Counted from the stretch's first letter, positions 18,224 through 27,783 are shown. The stretch is DNA of 64,000 bases from JAWXCE01 sp034440495 (GCA_034440495.1 JAWXCE010000026.1:1-64000); one strand, 5' to 3'. Numbers and translations are program-made. The notes: generated by a model from the sequence alone, not told the origin.

Positions 18224-18796
18224 ATGTTTCTTTTTAAGATAGTACGCCGCACAGCTAAGGAACTTCTGGTTGTAATCATAGCCGGGTTGTGCGGTGCGAG
18301 TTTCGCTCAGGCGCAAGAAACTCCGTCTCAAAAGGCAGCGCTTGGCGCTCGGGTTGAGTTAATAGACTATCGGAACGATCGTTATGGTTTTCGTTTGCGC
18401 TATCCGGCCGCAACTTTCAAGCCCGATGAGCCAACAGAAAGCGGAGACGGGCAAACCTTTCTAACAGTGGACGGTCAAGCCAAAATCGTCACTTACGCCG
18501 CTTTGAATGCGGAAAAGCTAACGCCACAAGCCTATCGCAAAACGCTTATGTCGGAATATGACGGCTATGATTTGCTGGATTACCAGCCGCAGGGAAAAAC
18601 CTGGTTTGTGCTGTCCGGCTTCCGTGGCGATAAAATCTTTTACGAAAAGATAATGTTTTCATGCGGAAACCAGGTAATCAACGTGCTGGCGGTTAGTTTC
18701 CCAAAGGCTGAAAAGATAAAATATGAGCGGATCGTCGAGCAACTCGAAGACGATTTCATACCAGGCAAAGGGGCTGAAACAGCCAACCTCTGTTAG
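18224..18796 (+). CDS. Exported protein of unknown function, 190 aa
   Basis: Begins with a long signal peptide (MFLFKIVRRTAKELLVVIIAGLCGASFAQAQ), so it is exported. The mature part opens with a region like bacterial PsbP/MOG1-type domains (YRNDRYGFRLRYPAATFKPDEP...GQTFLTVDGQAKIVTYAA), then FYEKIMFSCGNQVINVLAVSFP and a helical tail ending in Cys. This pattern (YGFxxxYP near the start, a beta sheet, then a helix) is frequent in periplasmic proteins of unknown role. Divergent from sdhC and convergent with the next gene. Confidence 0.7.
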   Translation: MFLFKIVRRTAKELLVVIIAGLCGASFAQAQETPSQKAALGARVELIDYRNDRYGFRLRYPAATFKPDEPTESGDGQTFLTVDGQAKIVTYAALNAEKLTPQAYRKTLMSEYDGYDLLDYQPQGKTWFVLSGFRGDKIFYEKIMFSCGNQVINVLAVSFPKAEKIKYERIVEQLEDDFIPGKGAETANLC

Positions 18797-18801
18797 CTCT
18801 C

Positions 18802-19341
18802 TTAATTTCGTGAGCCGTAAAACTTCTTCATACGGACAAAAGTGCGATGGACTTCTTCAGGCGGCGGCGCGAATGGTTCCAGGCTGATGCGCACGACATT
18901 GTCGTATGTCATGCTCCAGGGAAGCTTCATAAGCACGCGCCAGATAGGCATTTTGCGCCAATCCACCAGCAGGGCATTATCCAGCGGCTGAACGAGGCGC
19001 AGTTGCAGTTCCGTCGTCTCTAGCAACCGCGTGGCGTATGTGCTCAACCCGACGTCGCCAATCGCGCGCCATGCGATCAATCCGAAGCCATCGATAAACA
19101 CGCCGTACTGGTTTGCGCCGATACGCGGTTTTTTTTCAATCAGCGGATAAAAGTAATATGCGGCGCAGCCGGTTGCGACGGCAAAAGCGAGCAATGCGTC
19201 ATAGCCCGTGTAGAGGTAAAAGGCGATGGCGATAACGGCGAAAAACGCCATGATATTAAAGCGCAGGTCGCCGGATTCCGCTGAGTAAGCCAGCGAGAAA
19301 CCATCGTCCGGTATTTGCGTCAAAGTCGGCTTTGCCGCCAT
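18802..19341 (-). CDS. Membrane protein with two N-terminal helices, unknown function
   Basis: A 179-residue protein. Residues about 28-70 form two adjacent membrane helices (IMAFFAVIAIAFYLYTGYDALLAFAVATGCAAYYFYPL), followed by a cytosolic domain of about 105 residues rich in beta strands (GVFIDGFGLIAWRAIGDVGLS...ALLVDW...VVRISLEPF). This layout resembles STM3941-like and PH-like membrane proteins, but the assignment is only by layout. It lies 26 bases after aroC on the same strand and may be cotranscribed with it. Confidence 0.72.
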   Translation of the reverse strand: MAAKPTLTQIPDDGFSLAYSAESGDLRFNIMAFFAVIAIAFYLYTGYDALLAFAVATGCAAYYFYPLIEKKPRIGANQYGVFIDGFGLIAWRAIGDVGLSTYATRLLETTELQLRLVQPLDNALLVDWRKMPIWRVLMKLPWSMTYDNVVRISLEPFAPPPEEVHRTFVRMKKFYGSRN

Positions 19342-19367
19342 GACCCGCCTTTTTCGTCAGATGTGCA

Positions 19368-20456
19368 CTAGCCGCCGCATTGCGCCCGATGCCGTAAATA
19401 GTGGTCGGCCAGAACAATCGCCAGCATCGCTTCGGCGACAGGCACCGCGCGAATTCCTACGCAAGGATCGTGCCGCCCTTTTGTGCTAATGTCCATATCG
19501 GCGCCCGATTTATCGACAGTGCGCCGGGGGGTGAGAATGGACGATGTAGGCTTTATCGCTAGGCGCGCCACAATAGGCTGGCCAGTGGATATGCCGCCCA
19601 GCACGCCGCCAGCATTGTTTGACAAAAATACCGGGCGGCCATTCGGCCCGGCGCGCATTTCGTCCGCATTTTCTTCGCCCGAGAGCACGGCGGCGCCAAA
19701 TCCTGCGCCAATTTCCACGCCCTTGACGGCGTTTATGCTTATTAAAGCAGCAGCGATGTCCTGGTCGAGCTTGCCATACAGCGGCGCGCCCCATCCCGGC
19801 GGCAAACCCTCGGCCACGACCTCCACGATAGCTCCGCACGATGAACCCGCTTTGCGCACCCCGTCGAGATAATCGGCCCAGGCGGCGGCGGCTCGCGCGT
19901 CTGGCGAGAAGAAGGGGTTGCGATCCACCTCCGCCCAATCCCAGTTTGCGCGGTCGATTTTGTGCGGCCCCATCTGGATAAGCGCGCCCCGCACCATCAC
20001 GCCGGGGATAACCTTGCGCGCTATCGCGCCCGCCGCCACGCGCATCGCGGTCTCGCGTGCGGATGAGCGACCGCCGCCGCGCGGATCGCGAATGCCGTAT
20101 TTCGCATAATATGTGTAGTCCGCGTGGCCGGGCCGGAATTTGTCCTCGATTTGCGAATAATCCTTCGATCGCTGATCGATATTCTGAATAATGAGCGAAA
20201 TCGGCGCGCCCGTCGTCATCTGCCTCCCTTCACCATCAGCGTATACGCCAGACACGATCTCGACCGCGTCCGGCTCTTGCCGTTGCGTCGTGTAGCGAGA
20301 CTGGCCGGGGCGGCGTTTGTCGAGATAGACCTGAATTTCCGGCGCCTCAAGCGCGATGCCAGGCGGGCAGCCATCAACCACGCAGCCGATAGCGCCGCCG
20401 TGGCTTTCGCCCCAGGTGGTGACACGGAAAAGATGGCCGAAAGTGTTATGCGACAT
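19368..20456 (-). CDS. aroC: Chorismate synthase
   Basis: Last enzyme of the shikimate pathway, converting EPSP to chorismate with reduced FMN, 362 residues. The N-terminus SHNTFGHLFRVTTWGESHG carries the first signature, RGGGRSSARETAMRVAAGA the second, and GADMDISTKGRHDPCVGIRAVPV near the C-terminus the third; the Arg and His residues that bind FMN and EPSP are present. It follows the phosphatase gene by 24 bases on the same strand. Length and motifs are normal. Confidence 0.97.
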   Translation of the reverse strand: MSHNTFGHLFRVTTWGESHGGAIGCVVDGCPPGIALEAPEIQVYLDKRRPGQSRYTTQRQEPDAVEIVSGVYADGEGRQMTTGAPISLIIQNIDQRSKDYSQIEDKFRPGHADYTYYAKYGIRDPRGGGRSSARETAMRVAAGAIARKVIPGVMVRGALIQMGPHKIDRANWDWAEVDRNPFFSPDARAAAAWADYLDGVRKAGSSCGAIVEVVAEGLPPGWGAPLYGKLDQDIAAALISINAVKGVEIGAGFGAAVLSGEENADEMRAGPNGRPVFLSNNAGGVLGGISTGQPIVARLAIKPTSSILTPRRTVDKSGADMDISTKGRHDPCVGIRAVPVAEAMLAIVLADHYLRHRAQCGG

Positions 20457-20480
20457 GATCCGCTCGTGGCTAATAAAGTA

Positions 20481-21065
20481 TTAATGCCATGAGAGCGCCG
20501 CGCCGTCGATGCGCAAAACCTTGTCCTGCGGCACATCCAGCTTTATCATTGTGTGAGCGTCCAGCCCCTCGATATGCGCGCGCAACACCCGCATCACGCC
20601 GCCATGGGCGACCGCAACCGTATCGCGCGACACCTGCGAAAGCCATTCCAGCACGCGCGTCGAAAGCATGGCGTTGCTCTCCGCGCCCTTGCCGGGGGGA
20701 ACGCTTGTCCACGGATCTGCCATGCGCTCCGACACCGCATCAGACCACGAGCCGCCAAGCGTCTCCCATTTCGCGCCCTGCCAGTCGCCGAAGTGGATTT
20801 CCATCAGTCGCTTGTCCGTTAGATAGCTGTTGCAAGGCAAGCCCATAGCCTCGCGCACAATTTGCATGGTTTCGGTGGCGCGGATGAGAGGACTTGATAC
20901 GAAATCATATTGCGCGGCATTGCCCAACAGTGTTGTGAGCACGGCCCCATTACGTGCCGCCTGCACGCGGCCGTTATCATTTAGCGCGATATCGATTTGT
21001 CCCTGCATGCGCCGCTCTGCGTTCCAGTCGGTCTGACCGTGGCGCAAAAAGTAGATGACCGGCAT
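20481..21065 (-). CDS. Histidine phosphatase family protein
   Basis: Phosphoglycerate mutase-like phosphatase, 194 residues. The phospho-acceptor motif is FLRHGQTDWN near residue 6 (RHG), with the second Arg at SSPLIRATETMQIV, the acidic residue in MEIHFGDWQG and the second His in AVAHGGVMRVL. The substrate is unknown; such proteins dephosphorylate small metabolites. The start lies six bases after the stop of the repeat protein gene upstream, so the two are probably transcribed together, and aroC follows. Confidence 0.88.
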   Translation of the reverse strand: MPVIYFLRHGQTDWNAERRMQGQIDIALNDNGRVQAARNGAVLTTLLGNAAQYDFVSSPLIRATETMQIVREAMGLPCNSYLTDKRLMEIHFGDWQGAKWETLGGSWSDAVSERMADPWTSVPPGKGAESNAMLSTRVLEWLSQVSRDTVAVAHGGVMRVLRAHIEGLDAHTMIKLDVPQDKVLRIDGAALSWH

Positions 21066-21071
21066 CCGGCG

Positions 21072-22457
21072 TTATTTCTTACAAGCGATGTTGAAGCGGG
21101 CCTGGCTGGCGCTCAGGTCAGTCTCCGTCAGATTCAGCTCGCACGTCATGTTGTTGTAGACTATCTCCTTCCGCTCGCCGAAGGCGATGGAGACGGTCTG
21201 GTTGTTGACATCGACACGGGCTGAACGCGACGCAACGCCCTGCAAGGCGACCTTCAGATCAAGGTCGTCGAAAGATTTGTTCTGATCTTTCTTGAGATAA
21301 AAACTGTCATAGAGAACTACGATACCCCCAGCCGTTGAGGCAGCCTGCGGCGCTCTTGCGGCCACCTGAGTTTCTTCCGCCGCTGGTTGTGGACGTTGGG
21401 CAACAGGGGTCTGCTGCGGGCGGGCATCGAGCGACGCCAGTTTAACCTGGCAGGTGTTCAATTGCTCTCCGGCGGAGACTGCAAGCTGACGCAGGCGCCC
21501 CACCTCCTCTCGGAGTTTTGGATCCTCGCGCGGGATTTCAGCCGCCTGCAGCGCAACTTTTTCCAGCTTGCGGAGCTGTTCGCCAAACACTTTGAGTTCA
21601 TTCATAACCGGCAGGGTAGTGTTGTCGGCTACAACAGCTGGCCGCTCCAGTTTTTTCATTTGTGCTGCAACCGCTTTGATTTCCGCTAGCATTGGAGACA
21701 GATCGAGAGGGGCAGGCTTGACCTCCGCCATCGTTTCCAGTCTTTTGATCTGTGCAGTCGCTGCTTTGATTTCGGAAAGCACGGGAGATAAGTCCGTGGC
21801 GGCAGGCCTGACTTCCGCTAGGGTTTCCAGTTTTTTAATCTGTGCGGCCGCCGCCTTGATTTCGGAAAGCACTGGAGACTAATCCGTGGCGGCAGACTTG
21901 ACCTCCGCCACAGTCTCCAGTTTTCTAATCTGTGCAGCCGCCGCCTTGATTTCGGAAAGCACAGAAGACAAATCCGGGGTTGATGGCCTGGCGTCTGCGA
22001 CCGTCTCCAGTTTCCTAATTTGCGCAATCGCCGCTTTAATCTCAGAAAGCACAGGCGACAGGTCTGTAGAGACTGACTTCGTATCTGCGCTCGCCTCAAG
22101 TCGCTTCAATTGAGTGTTGATTGCTCTAACTTCGCTCACAATGGGGGCGACATCCGGGAAGGAGCCGTTTGATTCTGTCCATTTTTCGAGCTTTTTGAGC
22201 TGACCGCCGACGGTGCGGATTTCGGACAATACCGGGCCTAGATCAGGCTTTGTGCTCATGTCGAGCGCGGTTGTCACAGGTGGACGGGCCCCTGCGTCCG
22301 CTGGAATAGGTATATTCATCGCTGAAAGATAAGCGCGAACCTCGCTTAAATCGCCACGTCCGGCCGAATAACCGAGATAGAAACCCGCGCCACCCATGAT
22401 AATGAGCGTAATAACACCTGCAAGCGCGATCTGCTTGACTAACTTAATGGGATCCAT
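21072..22457 (-). pseudogene. Membrane-anchored 30-residue-repeat protein, interrupted by one amber codon
   Basis: A single frame of 462 codons cut by one TAG at codon 193 (21879-21881). The N-terminus holds one membrane helix (VKQIALAGVITLIIMGGAGFYLGYSAG). Residues 71-310 are eight 30-residue repeats of the pattern DLSPVLSEIKAAAAQIRKLET, predicted as long helical or coiled-coil segments. A Gln/Pro/Ala linker follows, then a C-terminal beta domain with a Cys pair (MTCELNL, FNIACKK). The TAG replaces the Leu codon of DLSPV in the fifth repeat, so TTG to TAG is the simplest change. As read, only a 192-residue anchor-plus-repeats product would be made. It may be a periplasmic spacer protein. The gene is otherwise intact. 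Confidence 0.7.
21528..22247 (-). repeat. Eight tandem 90-base coding repeats
   Basis: Codons 71-310 of the gene at 21072-22457 repeat with an exact period of 90 bases (30 residues). The central repeats three to seven are the most alike, the outer ones the most diverged, as expected if the array grew from its centre. Confidence 0.85.
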
Positions 22458-22479
22458 AACTCAGCCCGCCCTTACCCGT

Positions 22480-23286
22480 TTACTTTACAACCGTGATGTC
22501 TGGCGCATCCTCGGCTTTCATTCCTACAACATGATAACCGGAGTCCACATGGTGAATTTCACCCGTAACTCCACGGCTCCAGTCCGACAACAGATACACG
22601 CCTGCGGAGCCGACATCTTCAATCGACACGGTGCGGCGTAACGGCGCGTTATATTCATTCCATTTCAAAATATACCGGAAATCCGAAATGCCGGATGCGG
22701 CGAGCGTTTTTATAGGCCCGGCGGAAATGGCGTTCACACGAATGTTCTGCCTGCCCAGGTCAGCCGCGAGATAGCGCACGCTCGCTTCCAGCCCTGCCTT
22801 CGCAACGCCCATCACGTTATAATGGGGCATTACTTTTTCAGCGCCGTAATAAGTGAGGGTCAGCAATGCCCCGCCATTCGTCATAAGCTTTTCGGCGCGT
22901 TGGGCGACAGCGGTGAACGAGTAGCAGGAGATGAGCATGGTCTGCGCAAAGTTATTCTGTGTCGTGTCAACATAGCGGCCATCGAGTTCGTCTTTATCGG
23001 AGAAGGCGACGGCGTGTACCACAAAGTCCAGACTCCCCCATTCTGCAGCTATGCCCGCAAAGGTCGCGTCGAGCGAGGCTGCGTCAGTGACGTCGCATGG
23101 GAAAACCATTTTCGAATTGAGTTCGGCGGCCAGCGGTTCCACCCGCTTTTTAATCGCGTCCCCCTGATAGGTGAAGGCCAGCTCGGCCCCATTGTCCGCG
23201 AGCGCCTTCGCGATGCCCCAGGCTATCGACCGGTTGTTCGCCACGCCCATGATAAGGCCGCGTTTGCCCTGCATCAGTTGCGGCAT
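22480..23286 (-). CDS. fabI: Enoyl-[acyl-carrier-protein] reductase (NADH)
   Basis: FabI of the short-chain dehydrogenase superfamily, 268 residues from the ATG at 23286, reducing enoyl-ACP in each round of fatty-acid elongation. It has the FabI-type nucleotide motif GLIMGVANNRSIAWGIA, the active-site TYYGAEKVMPHYNVMGVAKA (Tyr-x6-Tyr-x6-Lys arrangement) and the closing GEIHHVDSGYHVVGM. The longer upstream frame (to 23334) adds an atypical leader and is not used. The triclosan target; no unusual residue noted. Confidence 0.95.
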   Translation of the reverse strand: MPQLMQGKRGLIMGVANNRSIAWGIAKALADNGAELAFTYQGDAIKKRVEPLAAELNSKMVFPCDVTDAASLDATFAGIAAEWGSLDFVVHAVAFSDKDELDGRYVDTTQNNFAQTMLISCYSFTAVAQRAEKLMTNGGALLTLTYYGAEKVMPHYNVMGVAKAGLEASVRYLAADLGRQNIRVNAISAGPIKTLAASGISDFRYILKWNEYNAPLRRTVSIEDVGSAGVYLLSDWSRGVTGEIHHVDSGYHVVGMKAEDAPDITVVK

Positions 23287-23482
23287 TCCCGTCAATGTCT
23301 CTCTCCGCCGGTTAAGTCCCGCCATCCTACACAAAGACTGGCTTTCGTCCAGCCCGCCGCTGGCCTATATGTGGATCGATGTAAGGCGTGAACTGAAATG
23401 ATTCGTGCGAGAAAGTGCGCTCGTAATTTAGAGAACATATCTAATTGTGGCGGTTTTAGCTATTTAAGGACATTTGACAATT

Positions 23483-24115
23483 ATGATCGGGCTATCGGGC
23501 GTGGAAGATGACGCGGTGCTGGACTTTACCTTTAGCAACGATCCTTGGGCGCTTTTCTCCGTGTGGATGACGGATGCCGAGGGCAGCGAAATTAACGACC
23601 CCAATGCGATGGCGCTAGCGACGGTTGACGCAAACGGGCTGCCAAATGTCCGCACGGTTTTGTTGAAAGGTTTGGATGAGCGCGGTTTCGTGTTTTACAC
23701 GAACTATGAAAGCGCAAAAGGGCGGGAGCTTTTTGGTCAGCGCAAAGCCGCGATCTGCTTTCACTGGAAAGGCCTGCGGCGCCAGGTTCGGTCGCGCGGC
23801 GTTGCAGAGACGGTTAACGCGCACGAAGCAGACGCCTACTTCGCGAGCCGCGCCGCGGGCAGCCGCATTGGCGCATGGGCGTCGCAGCAATCGCGCCCGC
23901 TCGAAAGCCGCACCGTACTTGAGGCGGCGGTCGCGGACTTGACGGCAAAGCACGCAAACGGCGAGATTTCGCGCCCACCCCACTGGTCGGGGTTCCGCAT
24001 CATCCCAAGCGAGATCGAATTCTGGCAGGAAGGCAACTTCCGTTTGCATGACCGCATTGTCTTCCGCCGCAGGAGTTCAGGCGCTCCTTGGTTAAAAACA
24101 AGACTTTACCCCTAG
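23483..24115 (+). CDS. pdxH: Pyridoxine/pyridoxamine 5'-phosphate oxidase
   Basis: FMN enzyme that forms pyridoxal 5'-phosphate. Motifs: DPNAMALATVDANGLPNVRTVLLKG (substrate and FMN binding), FYTNYESAKGRELFGQRKAA, FHWKGLRRQVRSRG, and the C-terminal PPHWSGFRIIPSEIEFWQEG...RLHDRIVFRR. The ATG at 23483 (210 residues) is preferred because AAGGA at 23466-23470 is too close to the TTG at 23474. It is divergent from fabI. No shortened domains. Confidence 0.94.
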   Translation: MIGLSGVEDDAVLDFTFSNDPWALFSVWMTDAEGSEINDPNAMALATVDANGLPNVRTVLLKGLDERGFVFYTNYESAKGRELFGQRKAAICFHWKGLRRQVRSRGVAETVNAHEADAYFASRAAGSRIGAWASQQSRPLESRTVLEAAVADLTAKHANGEISRPPHWSGFRIIPSEIEFWQEGNFRLHDRIVFRRRSSGAPWLKTRLYP

Positions 24116-24205
24116 ACGTTAATACACAAAAACGCGCCCCTTCCATGCCTAAAAGGGATGGCTTAGGATATTACCCCGTGTGTGGAAGTGTGCTATTTGC
24201 GCGGC

Positions 24206-24799
24206 ATGACGGACACTGTGCTTCCCATAATCCTGTTCACGCTAGCCAACTCCCTGACGCCGGGGCCTAACAACATCATGCTGACGGCGTCCGGCGCCGC
24301 TTTCGGCTATCGTAAGACAGTGCCGCACATGCTCGGCATAGCGGCAGGGTTTCCGGTCATGACGCTTGCCGTCGGGCTTGGGCTTGGCGAAGTGTTTGTC
24401 CGCTATCCCTTCCTGCATGAAGCATTGAAGTGGACGGGCGCCGCATACTTGCTTTATCTCGCGTGGCGAGTCGCCAACGCTAGCGGATCGGATGCATCGC
24501 GCGCAGGCGCAAAACCGCTTACATTCACGGAAGCTGCCCTGTTCCAGTGGGTTAATCCAAAAGCCTGGACGATGGTGTTGAGTGCCGTTCCCGCCTTCAC
24601 AACGGTTGGCGGAGATTACCACGCTGAACTGCTTACCATCACGGCAGTTTTTGCAGCGTTATGTCTGCCATCGGCCAGCCTGTGGTGCGGCTTCGGCATG
24701 GCCATCCGCCGTCTCATTCAAAAGCCGCAGACGCTTCGCATCGTTAATTATGGACTTGCGGCGGGCGTCGCTTTTTCGGTCATCCTGCTGTTCATCTAG
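24206..24799 (+). CDS. LysE/RhtB family amino-acid exporter
   Basis: Inner-membrane exporter of 197 residues with about six helices. The N-terminus holds the family motif FTLANSLTPGPNNIMLTASGAAFGYR, and the central LFQWVNPKAW motif is also typical. Substrates of the family are amino acids and homoserine lactones; this one cannot be assigned. The ATG at 24206 is preferred to the GTG at 24182 since it starts just before the first helix. It follows pdxH by 90 bases. Confidence 0.88.
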   Translation: MTDTVLPIILFTLANSLTPGPNNIMLTASGAAFGYRKTVPHMLGIAAGFPVMTLAVGLGLGEVFVRYPFLHEALKWTGAAYLLYLAWRVANASGSDASRAGAKPLTFTEAALFQWVNPKAWTMVLSAVPAFTTVGGDYHAELLTITAVFAALCLPSASLWCGFGMAIRRLIQKPQTLRIVNYGLAAGVAFSVILLFI

Positions 24800-24896
24800 G
24801 TAACGGGTCTTGTCACGAACTCGTAACTTGACGCTTTCAGGTTACAATACTAACAAACACCCATAGTTCGTAAATCCTGAACTGTTGGAGCGAGTC

Positions 24897-25589
24897 ATGG
24901 TCGATCTTTACACCGCCGCGACGCCGAATGGGCATAAGGCGTCAGTTACGCTGGAAGAGATGGCGCTGCCATATACCGTTCACGCCCATGACCTTTCTAA
25001 AATGACGCAGAAAGAGGATTGGTTTTTGAAAATCAATCCGAACGGCCGCATCCCGGCCATAGTCGATAAAGAAGCGGGTGATTTCGCCGTGTTTGAGTCT
25101 GGCGCGATCATGATCTATCTCGCGGAGAAAACCGGCAAGCTGCTTCCTACAGACGCGAAGGGCCGCAGCGTCGTGATGCAGTGGCTGATGTTTCAGATGG
25201 GTGGCCTTGGCCCGATGATGGGTCAGGCGAACGTGTTCTTCCGATATTGGCCAGAGAAATATCAGCCCGCCATCGACCGCTATCAGAATGAAACCAAGCG
25301 CCTGTTCGGTGTGCTCGACCGGCGTCTCGGTGAGGCTGAATGGCTGGGCGGCGCCGATTACTCTATTGCCGACATTGCCAACTGGTGCTGGGCGCGCACG
25401 CACAAATGGTCAGGCGTGGACGACATCAGCGCGTATCCGAACATGACGCGCTGGATCGAAGCCATCGCTGCACGACCCGCCGCTCAACGCGGCCTCGATG
25501 TGCCGCACCCAATGGACACGCTGAAAAAGGGCGAAGGCGAGGGGTCGAAGGAATTTATCGAAAAAGCGCAGCCCATGTTGCAGCGTTAG
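24897..25589 (+). CDS. Glutathione S-transferase (Nu/YfcG-like)
   Basis: Cytosolic GST of 230 residues. The N-terminal thioredoxin-like domain starts LYTAATPNGHKASVTLEE (the ATPNG stretch of the Nu class in place of a classic catalytic Tyr), with the cis-Pro segment INPNGRIPAIVD and the glutathione-contact FESGAIMIYLAEKTG. The C-terminal helical domain has ADYSIADIANWCWAR. GGAG lies seven bases before the ATG. It is followed after 32 bases by a Tat-exported enzyme gene and may form an operon with the next three. Confidence 0.9.
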   Translation: MVDLYTAATPNGHKASVTLEEMALPYTVHAHDLSKMTQKEDWFLKINPNGRIPAIVDKEAGDFAVFESGAIMIYLAEKTGKLLPTDAKGRSVVMQWLMFQMGGLGPMMGQANVFFRYWPEKYQPAIDRYQNETKRLFGVLDRRLGEAEWLGGADYSIADIANWCWARTHKWSGVDDISAYPNMTRWIEAIAARPAAQRGLDVPHPMDTLKKGEGEGSKEFIEKAQPMLQR

Positions 25590-25621
25590 TCGTAAGCAGC
25601 GGGCCGCAAGCGGAGCGCCTA

Positions 25622-26677
25622 ATGACATTAAACCCCACTTTGAGCCGCCGCGAAACTTTAGCCGGTGGAACGGTCGCCGCCATGACGGCATTTCTGCCTA
25701 GCCCTGCTCATGCCCAGAGGGGGACATCATCAACTCCGGATCAGGAGCTTAAAATGCGCGCAGGCGAGACGATCACCGGGAAATTCTCGGGCAGGCAGAT
25801 CACAATTCCCGACGCCAACAAACCGCCCATACCCGCCCTCGCCGAACCCGGCGTGATCCTGAATGGCTCGAAGGCGGCAGGCTTCGAGATCGACGAAGCG
25901 CGCGGCTATCCCGATGTGCGTAGCTTCAAACGCAAATTCGGCCTGCTCATTCCCGCGACGAACACCAGCATGGAGCACGAGCTGTGGAGCATAATTTGCG
26001 CCAACCCCGAGCGGCTGAACGGCGTGGGTTTGCATACCTCCAATATTGTCACACCGAAACCGCAGCTTAAAACGGCGGAAGACCTCGAAAACTACAAAAA
26101 GCAGTTCCTCGGCGGATTGAAAGCCGCCGTCGACATCGCTCTTCTGGCCGAGCCGCAATATCTCATCATGGGCATGAGCCTGGAGCACATCATCAACGGG
26201 CTGGAGGGCGTGCGCGCGCCCGTTGCGGAGATCGAAAGCTACAGCGGCCTCGCCTGTGCTGCATGGCACGATGCGGTGAAAGCGGCGTTGAGTTGCTATG
26301 GCGCCAAGCGCATCGGCTTGCTGACGCCGTTCGACAAAAACGGCAACGAGTACGCCACCCACATGTTTCAGGATATGGGCTTTGAAGTCGCCGCCAGCGT
26401 CGGATTCTCATGCGCGAATGCGCTGCACATCGCCCATGTGCCGGATTGGGCAAAGGAAAAGGCGATCCTTGAACTGTTGTCGACCGACGCCAATCGTCTG
26501 GATGCGGTGGTGCAGTGCGGAACCAACATGAGCCTCATCAACGTGACGGAAAAGCTGGAACCTATTATTGAAATGCCAATATTGGGCATTAACGCAGTGA
26601 CGTTCTGGTACGCACTAAGGGAAAACGGTTTTAACGACAAACTGCATGGCGCTGGCCGCTTAATGCAAGAATTTTGA
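25622..26677 (+). CDS. Tat-exported maleate isomerase/arylmalonate decarboxylase-like protein
   Basis: A 351-residue protein. The N-terminus is a twin-arginine signal (LSRRETLAGG, hydrophobic core, cleavage near PAHA-QRG). The body resembles Asp/Glu racemase-superfamily maleate isomerases: FGLLIPATNTSMEHELW aligns with the PSSNTTMETE-type substrate motif, and AVVQCGTNMSLI carries a catalytic Cys. The first of the two family Cys positions is not evident in the NTSMEHE region, so activity may differ. Isomerases of this family are normally cytoplasmic, so export is unusual. It sits between a GST and two exported metallo-hydrolases. Confidence 0.75.
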   Translation: MTLNPTLSRRETLAGGTVAAMTAFLPSPAHAQRGTSSTPDQELKMRAGETITGKFSGRQITIPDANKPPIPALAEPGVILNGSKAAGFEIDEARGYPDVRSFKRKFGLLIPATNTSMEHELWSIICANPERLNGVGLHTSNIVTPKPQLKTAEDLENYKKQFLGGLKAAVDIALLAEPQYLIMGMSLEHIINGLEGVRAPVAEIESYSGLACAAWHDAVKAALSCYGAKRIGLLTPFDKNGNEYATHMFQDMGFEVAASVGFSCANALHIAHVPDWAKEKAILELLSTDANRLDAVVQCGTNMSLINVTEKLEPIIEMPILGINAVTFWYALRENGFNDKLHGAGRLMQEF

Positions 26678-26690
26678 TAAGGACACGGCG

Positions 26691-27668
26691 ATGGAACTTG
26701 AACTTAAACTAAGTCGGCGCGAGACTTTATTCGGAGGCGCGGCGCTTGCTGCTGCGGGCGCACTTGGCGGCGTGATGCAGGTTAATGCGGCCGCGCCGCT
26801 AACGGGGAATGCGACCCCGGGCTTCTACCGCTTCAAGATGGGCGAGTTCGAACTGACAAGCGTCACCGACGGCTTCAACCCGGTGGATGGTCCGCACCCC
26901 ATCTTTGGCGCAGAGCAAGCGGCCGGCGATGTCGAGGCTCTGATGACGCAAAGCCTGCTGCCGCCAAAGAAGATGCAAATTCCTTTTACCCCGCTGGTCG
27001 TGAACACCGGCAAGCAGCTTATCCTCATCGACACGGGCAACGGCCCGGCGCGCCGCCCCAACGCGGGCAACCTGCTCGCGAACCTCGCCGCCGCCGGTTT
27101 TAAGCCGGAGAACTTCGACATCGTGGTGCTCACCCATTTCCACGGCGACCACATCGGCGGCGTGATGGGCGACAGCGGCCCGACATTCAAAAATGCGCGC
27201 TATGTGGCGGGCGAGGTCGAATATCAGTTCTGGACGGCGCCAGAGCGGCTTTCGGGTCCGACCGAAGGCAACGCCAAGCTCGTCGCTAAGAATGTTGTGC
27301 CGCTAAAAGACAAAATAACGTTCGTGAAGGAAGGCGCCGAGGTTGTGCCTGGCATCCGTGTGATCGAGGCGTTTGGCCATACGCCGGGACATTTCGCGCT
27401 TAACATCGAGAGCGGCGGTAAACGGTTGCTTGCCTGGGCGGACTCTGCGCATCACCCTGTTGTGTCGCTGGAGCGCCCGGATTGGACGCTAAAATTCGAT
27501 ATGGACAAGGCCGCAGCGGCGGCCACACGCAAGCGCATGTACGATATGGCGGCGGCGGACAAGGTTGCGGTTAACGGTTTTCATATGCCGCTGCATGGCT
27601 TTGGCTTCGTTGAGAGAAAAGACGCCGCCTACCGCTGGGTGCCCGCCACCTACCAACTTACGCTGTAG
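26691..27668 (+). CDS. Tat-exported metallo-beta-lactamase-fold hydrolase
   Basis: A 325-residue protein starting 13 bases after the previous gene. Twin-arginine signal LSRRETLFGGAALAAAGALGG. The metal site is intact: HFHGDHIGG (HxHxDH) near the middle, further His at GHTPGH and an Asp in the ADSAHHP segment, with a late His in the NGFHMPLHG stretch. The lactonase/AHL-hydrolase-like subgroup shares the FGAEQ and LIDTGNGP motifs. Substrate unknown. It is a close paralogue of the next gene, so a tandem duplication. Confidence 0.87.
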   Translation: MELELKLSRRETLFGGAALAAAGALGGVMQVNAAAPLTGNATPGFYRFKMGEFELTSVTDGFNPVDGPHPIFGAEQAAGDVEALMTQSLLPPKKMQIPFTPLVVNTGKQLILIDTGNGPARRPNAGNLLANLAAAGFKPENFDIVVLTHFHGDHIGGVMGDSGPTFKNARYVAGEVEYQFWTAPERLSGPTEGNAKLVAKNVVPLKDKITFVKEGAEVVPGIRVIEAFGHTPGHFALNIESGGKRLLAWADSAHHPVVSLERPDWTLKFDMDKAAAAATRKRMYDMAAADKVAVNGFHMPLHGFGFVERKDAAYRWVPATYQLTL

Positions 27669-27783
27669 ACTATAGTCGGGCGGCGACCTGCTACGCATCG
27701 CGTCAGGTGGCGCGTGTATAAATCAAAGCCGGAAGCCGAAAGGATTTCAGCGAATGCTTCATCAGTCTTTAGGGGAGAATGTG

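Noticed and set aside
21879..21881. TAG read as a sense codon (recoding)
   Set aside because: TAG ends many intact genes here, such as sdhB, sdhD and rhlE, and no stimulating element was seen; mutation or error is simpler.
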